Source: Phycisphaerae bacterium (GTDB taxonomy: Bacteria; Planctomycetota; Phycisphaerae; Sedimentisphaerales; Anaerobacaceae). From it: a stretch of DNA of 43,491 nucleotides. The position numbers and the translations under genes are program-made. A model generated the notes under the pieces. It was not told the origin of the DNA and did no database searches. It was given only the letters and a program-made list of their open reading frames with translations. Shown here one piece after another: positions 16,485 to 23,347 of the stretch (positions are counted from its first letter, which is position 1; each line of letters begins with the position of its first letter). Location of the stretch: contig JAUWBI010000023.1 of the NCBI GenBank assembly GCA_030601745.1, forward strand, positions 1-43,491. Reading direction: 5' to 3'.

Positions 16485-17804
16485 GTGAAAAAGAAAAAAA
16501 TTACTCGTCGGCAGTTTCTGAGTAATGTGGGTGCTGCGGCTGCGGCGGCGGTGTTTACGATTATTCCCCGGCACGTACTCGGTGGTAGCAGGCACACGCC
16601 GCCGAGCGAAAAACTAAACATTGCCTGCATCGGCATCGGCGGCATGGGGGCATCCGACTCAAGCCAGGTCAGTACAGAAAACATAGTGGCGCTGTGCGAC
16701 GTGGATTGGAGGCACGCAGCGGGTACGTTCAAAAAGTTTCCCAGGGCGAAGAAATACCGCGATTTCCGCAGGATGCTGGAGAAGGAGGACAAGAACATCG
16801 ATGCGGTAACAGTATCTACGCCGGACAATACGCACGCTGTGGCGGCGATGATGACAATCAAGATGAGCAAGCACGTCTATTGCCAGAAGCCGTTGGCGCA
16901 CGATGTTTTCGAGGTCCGCAAACTCACCGAAGCGGCCCGGCGGCACAAGGTGATGACGCAGATGGGTATTCAGATTCACGCTGAAAATGCCGTCAAGCTT
17001 GTGGTGGAGATTATTAAGTCCGGGATGATAGGCAAGGTCAGACGGGTGGATGTCTGGAGTGATAAAAAATGGGGTGGCGGCACCCGACCCAGAGAAACAC
17101 CACCTGTGCCCGACTGGCTCGACTGGGACCTGTGGCTTGGCCCGGCCCCGGAGCGTCCCTACCATCCGACTTACCACCCAGGCTCGTGGCGCCGCTGGTG
17201 GGACTTCGGAACGGGGACGTTGGGAGATATGGGCTGTCATATAATAGACCCGGCCTTCTGGGCACTCGACTTAGGTTATCCGGTGAGCGTGGAAGCCCAG
17301 CCCGAGGAGTTTAATAATGAAACTTATCCTCTTGGAACCGCCGTTCGATGGGAGTTTCCTGCACGTGGTGATTTGCCGGCGGTTACGGTTACGTGGTATG
17401 ACGGTCTCAGGAGGCCGTTCCTGCCGAAAGAGCTTGAAAAAGGAGGGAACTTGCCCGGCCAGGGCGGACTGTACTACGGTGAAAAGGGTACTATACTTGC
17501 CCCGCATATGGGCAACCCAATACTGATACCCGAATCGAAGATGAAAAGTTTCAAGCCGCCCAGGCCGTTCCTGCCCAGGGACATTAGCCACTATCAGGAA
17601 TGGGTCAGGGCCTGTAAGGGCGGTCCCAAGCCGCTGGCCAACTTCGACTACTCCGGGCCGCTGACCGAGACTATTTTGCTGGGCAACGTGGCAGCACGGG
17701 CCGGTAAGAAGTTGTACTGGGATGGGCCGAACCTGAAAGTTACCAATGCCCCTGAGGCGAACGAATATCTAAAACGTAAATATCGCCAGGGATGGACATT
17801 GTAA
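16485..17804 (+). CDS. Tat-exported Gfo/Idh/MocA oxidoreductase, tandem array member 4 (QKP variant)
   Basis: GTG 16485 follows AAAGGAAGTTGAGTT, the same leader style as member 3. The 439-aa protein has TRRQFLS (Arg8-Arg9), an Ala-rich leader ending PRHVLGG, loop GIGGMG (50-55), QKP instead of EKP at 134-136, and WWDFGTGTLGDMGCHIIDP. The middle differs from the others: the substrate-domain entry reads QMGIQIHAENAVKLVVEII rather than QMGNQG, so substrate preference has probably diverged. The tail is YRQGWTL. Together with member 1 it forms a QKP pair that keeps the catalytic lysine but loses the adjacent glutamate. Probable envelope oxidoreductase. Confidence 0.92.
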   Translation: MKKKKITRRQFLSNVGAAAAAAVFTIIPRHVLGGSRHTPPSEKLNIACIGIGGMGASDSSQVSTENIVALCDVDWRHAAGTFKKFPRAKKYRDFRRMLEKEDKNIDAVTVSTPDNTHAVAAMMTIKMSKHVYCQKPLAHDVFEVRKLTEAARRHKVMTQMGIQIHAENAVKLVVEIIKSGMIGKVRRVDVWSDKKWGGGTRPRETPPVPDWLDWDLWLGPAPERPYHPTYHPGSWRRWWDFGTGTLGDMGCHIIDPAFWALDLGYPVSVEAQPEEFNNETYPLGTAVRWEFPARGDLPAVTVTWYDGLRRPFLPKELEKGGNLPGQGGLYYGEKGTILAPHMGNPILIPESKMKSFKPPRPFLPRDISHYQEWVRACKGGPKPLANFDYSGPLTETILLGNVAARAGKKLYWDGPNLKVTNAPEANEYLKRKYRQGWTL

Positions 17805-17806
17805 AG

Positions 17807-17841
17807 TAAACCCCGCCCCTCTAACGAGGGGCTGGGTGAAG
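17807..17841. mobile_element. Palindromic micro-element, 25 bp, between genes
   Basis: CCCGCCCCTC and GAGGGGCTGGG (17812-17836) form the stem, with loop TAAC. The flanks TAAAC and TGAAG agree at three of five positions, so a duplication is not clear here. The element is almost identical to the one at 13413. Confidence 0.65.
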
Positions 17842-17884
17842 GGAACCCGAACAGTAACATATTTAATTCACAGGAGAAAAAGAA

Positions 17885-20029
17885 ATGAACAAAGAAGCAA
17901 AATTTATTATTGTTTTGTTGGTGTTTGTTTTGTGTATTTGCTGCTTACCCAGGCCGGACGCAGCCTATGGCGGTGAGGAAAACTGGCGGCTGGGGATGCA
18001 GGCGTACACGTTTAATCGCTTCACGTTTTATGAAGCGGTGGACAAGACGGCGGCGCTGGGCCTGCGCTACATCGAGGCCTATCCGGGCCAGCGACTCAGC
18101 AAGGAAAAACCGGATATACGGACCAATCACAATATGCCATCCCAGGAAAAGAAGGAGATGTTGCAAAAGCTTCGTGAGGCGGGCGTGAAGTTAGTGAACT
18201 ACGGCGTGGTGGGGCTGCCAAACAACGAGACCGAATGCCGAAAGGTATTCAACTTTGCCCGTGAGATGGGGATTGAGACGATTGTGTCGGAGCCGCCGGA
18301 GGATGCGTTTGATATTATAGAGAAGTTGTGCAAGGAATATAAGATTAAGGTGGCAATCCACAATCATCCAAAACCATCACGATACTGGAATCCTGACACC
18401 GTGCTCAAGGTCTGCAAAGGACGCAGCGAGTTAATCGGCGCCTGTGCGGATACGGGGCACTGGTTCCGGTCGGGTCTCAATCCGGTCGAGTCGCTGAAAA
18501 AGCTCAAAGGCCATATCGTCAGCCTGCATTTCAAGGACCTCGATGGCGGACACGATGTGATATGGGGGACAGGAAAATGTAGAGCCCGCGCAATGCTGGC
18601 TGAGCTTGACCGTCAGAACTTCAAAGGTGTGTTCTCGATTGAGTATGAACACAACTGGCTGAACTCAATGCCTGAAATTGCTGGATGCGTCTCTTACTTC
18701 GAGCGGACCGCCGCCGAACTGGGCCAGACGGACTGGCAATGGATATTCAACGGCAAAGACCTGACCGGCTGGGACGGCGACCCACGCCTGTGGTCGGTCA
18801 AGGACGGCGCAATCCGCGGCCAGACCACGAAGGAAAAGCCGACCCGCGGCAACACGTTCATCGTCTGGCGTGGCGGTAAGTTGAAGGATTTCATCCTCAA
18901 GATTAAATTCCGCATCCAGAACGGCAACTCCGGCATCCAGTATCGCAGCAAGGAGGTCGACAAGTGGGTCATCAGCGGCTATCAGGCCGAGGTCTGTAAC
19001 AGCCAACCACAGGTAGGCTTCCTATACCACGAGAAAGGCAGGGGCCGGCTGGTCAACGTCGGCGACATAATGGTCATCGACAAAAATGGCAAAAAGAACG
19101 TCATCGGCAAGGTCTCTGATGTCGAGGCCCTAAAGAAGGCCGGCTATTACAAGATGAAGGACTGGAACGAATACACCATCATCGCCCAGGGCAACCACCT
19201 GAAGCATTACCTCAACGGCTATCCGACGATGGAGCTGATAGACAACGACCGCGTTACCGACCCGACCGATCCGAGAGACCGCAATGGCGCCGCGCGAGAA
19301 GGTGTCCTTGCGCTGCAGATTCACGCCGGCCCGCCGATGGTCGTTGAGTTCAAGGACATAAGGAAAAGAGACCTGAAGCCGAAATTCGGCGACGCTGTCG
19401 TGCTCTTCAACGGCAAGAACCTCGACGACTGGGTAGTCAAGGGCGACAAGAAAAAGAGCCAATGGATAGTCGGCACCGCTGCGATATCACCCAGGAACCC
19501 GAAATTGCTAATAGCCAAAGCCAGCGGTAGTGATATGATCAATCTGGCTGGTGACCACGGAAGCAGTCTCGACCTTTACTCCAACGCCAAGTTCGAGTTC
19601 GGCGATTGCCGCATCGAGCTGGAAGTGATGGTGCCGAAAGGTTCCAATTCCGGCATCTACGTGATGGGCGAATATGAGATACAGGTGCTGGACAGCTGGG
19701 AAAGGGTAAAGATGGGCCGCGGTGATATGGGAGGGATTTACGGTGCCGCTGCGCCAGCCGTCAATGCCTGCAAGAGGCCCGGTGAGTGGCAGAAGTACGT
19801 GATTGAGTTCCAGGCCCCGAAGTTCGATGCGAGCGGCAGAAAGACTGAGAACGCCAAATTCCTCAAGGTGGAACTCAACGGGCAGGTGCTGCACGAAAAT
19901 CTCGAAATGCCCGGCCCGACGGGCGGCGCCCTGACCGGCAGGGAAGCACCTACCGGCCCGCTTATGTTCCAGGGCAACCACGGCCCCGTGGCGTTTCGGA
20001 ATATCATAGTAAAACCTTTGGCCAGATAG
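17885..20029 (+). CDS. Exported three-domain fusion: xylose-isomerase-like TIM barrel plus two DUF1080 domains
   Basis: The 714-aa protein starts after CAGGAGAAAAAGA and has a Sec leader (FIIVLLVFVLCICC). Residues about 32-278 form a sugar isomerase/epimerase TIM barrel: GMQAYTFNRFTF, RYIEAYPG, KVAIHNHP, ACADTGHWF, VSLHFKDLDGG and FSIEYEHN supply the usual metal ligands. Residues about 284-492 are DUF1080 domain 1 (WQWIFNGKDLTGWDG, NSGIQYRS) and about 500-714 are domain 2 (DAVVLFNGKNLDDW, NSGIYVMGEYEIQVLDSW, MFQGNHGPVAFRNI). Both enzyme types known to act on 3-keto-sugars are therefore in one exported chain. Inference: cleavage of the 3-keto-glycoside and epimerisation of its product happen together outside the cytoplasm. 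The two DUF1080 copies are divergent, so substrates may differ. Confidence 0.9.
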   Translation: MNKEAKFIIVLLVFVLCICCLPRPDAAYGGEENWRLGMQAYTFNRFTFYEAVDKTAALGLRYIEAYPGQRLSKEKPDIRTNHNMPSQEKKEMLQKLREAGVKLVNYGVVGLPNNETECRKVFNFAREMGIETIVSEPPEDAFDIIEKLCKEYKIKVAIHNHPKPSRYWNPDTVLKVCKGRSELIGACADTGHWFRSGLNPVESLKKLKGHIVSLHFKDLDGGHDVIWGTGKCRARAMLAELDRQNFKGVFSIEYEHNWLNSMPEIAGCVSYFERTAAELGQTDWQWIFNGKDLTGWDGDPRLWSVKDGAIRGQTTKEKPTRGNTFIVWRGGKLKDFILKIKFRIQNGNSGIQYRSKEVDKWVISGYQAEVCNSQPQVGFLYHEKGRGRLVNVGDIMVIDKNGKKNVIGKVSDVEALKKAGYYKMKDWNEYTIIAQGNHLKHYLNGYPTMELIDNDRVTDPTDPRDRNGAAREGVLALQIHAGPPMVVEFKDIRKRDLKPKFGDAVVLFNGKNLDDWVVKGDKKKSQWIVGTAAISPRNPKLLIAKASGSDMINLAGDHGSSLDLYSNAKFEFGDCRIELEVMVPKGSNSGIYVMGEYEIQVLDSWERVKMGRGDMGGIYGAAAPAVNACKRPGEWQKYVIEFQAPKFDASGRKTENAKFLKVELNGQVLHENLEMPGPTGGALTGREAPTGPLMFQGNHGPVAFRNIIVKPLAR

Positions 20030-20051
20030 CCATATATCGTCAGCTGCTGCA

Positions 20052-20276
20052 TCTTGACGGGGCAGGAAAATCTGAGACGCCTCGCTTGACGAATTTGACA
20101 ATGCCGCCAAAATGTAGGATGATATAGAAGTGCCGAGACCGATGGGTACGGCCGGGGAAAAAATTGTAACCTGAGCCGGCGGTATTTATCCTCGCCCCTG
20201 CTGCAGGGGCGGGATTTACTTGTAGGACGACGGCAATGGCGTATAATACCCCAACATTTGGGCTTGGCGGTTGCGT
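20052..20276 (+). pseudogene. Decayed DUF1080 C-terminal remnant
   Basis: Read on the plus strand, this stretch still spells the end of a DUF1080 domain, but with stops and frame breaks: NAAKM-stop-DDIEVPRPMGTAGEK, then AGGIY, then (after an inserted palindrome) GGIYL-stop-DDGNGV-stop-YPNIW. Compare NGVKIHNNVKV, GGIYLQDHGNLVQYRNVW in the intact protein at 10763. The 5' part is gone, and the remnant directly follows the three-domain fusion gene, so it may be the tail of a further DUF1080 copy. The micro-element at 20189 sits within the GGIY segment. Confidence 0.75.
20184..20218. mobile_element. 25-bp palindromic micro-element with exact ATTTA duplication, in a pseudogene
   Basis: The element (20189-20213) contains CGCCCCTGC / GCAGGGGCG and is flanked by ATTTA at 20184-20188 and 20214-20218. 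Element plus duplication is 30 bp. It splits the GGIYLQDxGN motif of the DUF1080 remnant. Confidence 0.8.
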
Positions 20277-20306
20277 GAAAAGGTCTAAAAAGAGTTTGTT
20301 AAATTT

Positions 20307-21677
20307 ATGGAGTTCACAGTAGCAATGAGTAATCAAAAAACCAAAAAACCAATAGGCAGACGTAGTTTCCTGCGTTCCACCGCTGCGGCTGGGGCGGGGT
20401 TGGTATTGTCGCCGATGGCTCTGGGACAAACAGGCGGCAAAAAAGCAGATGATATAAACATGGCCTTACTCGGTGCGGGAGCTCAGGGACAGGTCTTAAT
20501 GAGCGCCTGCCTGAAGATGGGGAAGAACTCCGGCATCCGCTTTAAGGCGGTCTGCGACATCTGGACGGCTTATAATCAAAAACGGGTCTCAGGCCTGCTG
20601 AGGAAGTATCGCCACGAGCACAATACTTATGTGGACTACCAGGAAATGCTCGATAAGGAGAAGGACCTCGACGCGGTGCTAATTGCCACGCCTGATTTCT
20701 GGCACGCTGACCACGCTGTTGCTTGTCTCAAGGCGGGGCTGCACGTCTATTGCGAAAAAGAGATGTCCGACACCCTCGCAGGCGCCAGAAAGATAATGCA
20801 GGCCGCGAAGGAAACCGACAAGCTGTTGCAGATTGGCCATCAGCGCCGCAGTAATCCGCGGTATATACACTGCTACGAGAAGCTTATAAAACAAGCGAAG
20901 CTCTTGGGCAGAATTACCACGATAAACGGGCAGTGGAACCGCAGCAAGACGGCGTGCAAAGACCTGCTCTGGCCGAAAAAAGCCCCTATTGACCAGGACA
21001 TCCTTGAAAAGTATGGTTTCAAGTCGATGGAGCAGTTCAGGAACTGGCGGTGGTATAAGGGACTGGGAGGCGGCCCCATTGTGGACCTCGGCTCGCACCA
21101 GATTGATATTTATAGCTGGTTCCTCGGCGCAAATCCCAAATCCATTATGGCCAGCGGCGGTATCGACTACTGGAAGGAGCACGAGTGGTATGACAACGTC
21201 ATGGCCATTTATGAATATGAAACCAAACAGGGAACCATCAGAGCGTTTTATCAAACGATAACCACCAACAGCAGCCAGGGATATTTTGAAACCTTTATGG
21301 GTGACGAGGGCACACTGGTCATATCGGAGGCCTCCGGCAGAGGCAGTGTCTACCGCGAACTATCAGCGCCTGAGTGGGACAAATGGGTCAAGCTGAAATA
21401 CCTGAGCGAATCTGCCAAGAAGGAAGAAAAGTCCGAAAGCGCCGCAGTGCTGGATGTACGTGAAACGGTGCCGGTGGCGAAGTATGATTTGCCGGTGAGA
21501 ATGGATAAGCCGTACCATCAGCCGCACCTGGAGAACTTCTTTGACGCTATTCGCGGCAAGGCGAAACTCAACTGCCCCGCCAAAATCGGATACGAAACGG
21601 CTGTTACCGTATTAAAGGTCAACGAAGCGGTGGAAGCCGCCCGGAAGCTCGACTTCAAGCCCGAGGAATTTGCTTAA
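20307..21677 (+). CDS. Tat-exported Gfo/Idh/MocA oxidoreductase, EKE subtype (copy 1)
   Basis: The 456-aa protein has a Tat motif GRRSFLR (Arg18-Arg19), leader end MALGQ, loop GAGAQG (56-61), and the catalytic segment CEKEM (Glu150-Lys151-Glu152), in which the proline of EKP is replaced by glutamate. GGGPIVDLGSHQIDIYSWFLG gives the C-terminal-domain histidine. It belongs to a distinct subfamily with its neighbour at 21727 (shared GHQRRSNPRY, INGQWNRS/INAQWNRS and QPHLENFFDAIR). The start is uncertain: ATG 20307 or ATG 20325; both retain the leader, and neither has a strong ribosome-binding site. Probable envelope oxidation of a sugar or sugar derivative, different in substrate from the array enzymes. 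Confidence 0.9.
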   Translation: MEFTVAMSNQKTKKPIGRRSFLRSTAAAGAGLVLSPMALGQTGGKKADDINMALLGAGAQGQVLMSACLKMGKNSGIRFKAVCDIWTAYNQKRVSGLLRKYRHEHNTYVDYQEMLDKEKDLDAVLIATPDFWHADHAVACLKAGLHVYCEKEMSDTLAGARKIMQAAKETDKLLQIGHQRRSNPRYIHCYEKLIKQAKLLGRITTINGQWNRSKTACKDLLWPKKAPIDQDILEKYGFKSMEQFRNWRWYKGLGGGPIVDLGSHQIDIYSWFLGANPKSIMASGGIDYWKEHEWYDNVMAIYEYETKQGTIRAFYQTITTNSSQGYFETFMGDEGTLVISEASGRGSVYRELSAPEWDKWVKLKYLSESAKKEEKSESAAVLDVRETVPVAKYDLPVRMDKPYHQPHLENFFDAIRGKAKLNCPAKIGYETAVTVLKVNEAVEAARKLDFKPEEFA

Positions 21678-21708
21678 TCCCGCCCCTGCGGCAGGGGTCG
21701 GGGTTAAT
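21674..21708. mobile_element. 25-bp palindromic micro-element with exact TTAAT duplication, at a stop codon
   Basis: The element (21679-21703) is identical over 25 bp to the one at 5777-5801. The flanks are TTAAT at 21674-21678 and 21704-21708. The left duplication contains the TAA stop of the oxidoreductase at 20307, so the insertion happened exactly at the gene end. Confidence 0.85.
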
Positions 21709-21726
21709 CGGGTAAGGAAATGATCG

Positions 21727-23277
21727 ATGGAGAGTAAAGAGAACAAGGAAGTAACTCGGCGGAAGTTTATGCGCGACAGCGCAATGGCCGCAGCGGGATT
21801 GGGTTCTGTTATTGCCGGATGCAAAGGCAAGGAAGAAAAGGAACCGAATACCGTTGAATCCCGCCCCTCGGAGGGGCTGGATAAATCCGGTCCTCCAGAG
21901 ACGCCAGAAAAGAAAGAAGACCCACAAGTGCTGAATTCGGTGGTTTCTGGTGAGACCGGCGGGAAGAAGGTCGATGATATCAACGTGGCCCTTATCGGCC
22001 TGGGGGTACAGTGCGAACGACTGATGCAAACCATTTTTAAGACTAAGATGGACAAGACGGAGGGCATTCGGTTCAAGGCGGTATGCGATATCTTTCCATA
22101 TCACCTGAAACGTATTTCAGGGCAACTTAAAAGAGGTTACAAACACGATGCCAATCCATACGAAAACTACGAGGAGATGCTTGCCAAAGAGAAGGACCTT
22201 CAAGCGGCTATCATCGTCACGCCGGACTGGATGCACGCTCCAATGACGATTGCCTGCCTCAAAGCGGGGCTGCATGTGTATTGTGAAAAGGAAATGTCGA
22301 ATAACCTCGAAGAGGCCAGGAAGATGGTGCAGACGGCCCAGGAGACGGGAAAGCTCTTGCAGATTGGCCACCAGCGCAGGAGCAATCCGCGGTACCAGGT
22401 CGCCGAGAAACTCATACGCGAGCATAAACTTTTGGGCAAGGTCAAGAACATTAACGCCCAGTGGAACCGAAGCGTGGAGAAACATAAAGTTCCTCTGGCA
22501 AAGAAGAAGATATGGATGGATAAAGCGGCGCTGGAGCAATACGGTTACGGCTCAATGGATGAGCTGCAGAACTGGCGCTGGTATAAGAAGTACGGCGGCG
22601 GCCCGCTGGGTGACCTGGGGTCGCATCAGATAGATATCTTCAGTTGGTTCCTCGGCGACGTGAAGCCGACGTCGGTTTTGGCCAGCGGCGGCAACGATTA
22701 CTACAAATACGAACACAATGAGAACGTGATGGCAATCTATGATTATCAAACCGAGGATGGCAGTGTTCGGGCGTTCTACCAGGTTCTCAACACTACCGGC
22801 TGGGGTACTTACGGTACATATTATGAAACCTTTATGGGCGACATCGGTTCGCTGTTGATATCGGAGTATGCCACCGAGAAGAATAACGGCTGGGCTTTCC
22901 TGGAGCACTACGTCGAGGAGACGGACGACGCGGTGCTAAAAAACGCGGTGCTAAAAAGATGGAATGATTGCATCAGGAATAAATTAATCGGCGGCGAGTA
23001 CGAGATGCCTGAAGAGGTAAAGGACGCAAGTATTCTGAAAATTGGAGCCTCTGTCCCAGGTCGTAAAGCATTCCATTACCATCCGCTTTTGCGCAAGTGT
23101 ACCGAGTACGTTCATCAGCCCCACCTGAAAAACTTCTTCGACGCGATTCGTCGCAAGGCCGAGCTGAACTGTCCGGGTGAAGTCGGGTATGAGACGGCGG
23201 TTGCGGTGCTTAAGGCCAACGAAGCTATAGAGGAGGGTAAGAAACTTAATTTCAAGCCGGAGGATTTTAAGGTTTAG
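21727..23277 (+). CDS. Gfo/Idh/MocA oxidoreductase, EKE subtype (copy 2), apparent Tat lipoprotein
   Basis: The 516-aa protein follows TAAGGAAATGATCG. A Tat motif TRRKFMR (Arg11-Arg12) and a lipobox-like VIAGC (Cys32) suggest Tat export followed by lipid anchoring. A low-complexity charged linker (33-75) precedes the Rossmann loop GLGVQC (91-96, third glycine replaced by cysteine). The catalytic segment is CEKEM (187-189 Glu-Lys-Glu). Residues 46-54 are encoded by a palindromic micro-element. Near residue 402 a 15-bp tandem duplication gives AVLKNAVLK. It is closely related to the upstream gene at 20307 but has an extra C-terminal-domain segment. Predicted to be membrane-tethered in the periplasm beside the cytochromes encoded next. 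Confidence 0.9.
   Translation: MESKENKEVTRRKFMRDSAMAAAGLGSVIAGCKGKEEKEPNTVESRPSEGLDKSGPPETPEKKEDPQVLNSVVSGETGGKKVDDINVALIGLGVQCERLMQTIFKTKMDKTEGIRFKAVCDIFPYHLKRISGQLKRGYKHDANPYENYEEMLAKEKDLQAAIIVTPDWMHAPMTIACLKAGLHVYCEKEMSNNLEEARKMVQTAQETGKLLQIGHQRRSNPRYQVAEKLIREHKLLGKVKNINAQWNRSVEKHKVPLAKKKIWMDKAALEQYGYGSMDELQNWRWYKKYGGGPLGDLGSHQIDIFSWFLGDVKPTSVLASGGNDYYKYEHNENVMAIYDYQTEDGSVRAFYQVLNTTGWGTYGTYYETFMGDIGSLLISEYATEKNNGWAFLEHYVEETDDAVLKNAVLKRWNDCIRNKLIGGEYEMPEEVKDASILKIGASVPGRKAFHYHPLLRKCTEYVHQPHLKNFFDAIRRKAELNCPGEVGYETAVAVLKANEAIEEGKKLNFKPEDFKV
21855..21888. mobile_element. 22-bp palindromic micro-element inside an oxidoreductase gene
   Basis: CCCGCCCCTC and GAGGGGCTGG form the stem. AATCC occurs at 21857-21861 and again at 21884-21888, a spacing of 27 bp. 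With the element start aligned to the other copies the duplication would be TGAAT/TAAAT (four of five). The net gain is nine codons in the linker after the lipobox. Confidence 0.75.
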
Positions 23278-23347
23278 ATTTCAGGTAATCAATTTGCACG
23301 ATGTCTTTGTTTAATATTCATACGTAGAGAAAAGGATTGATAGCACG

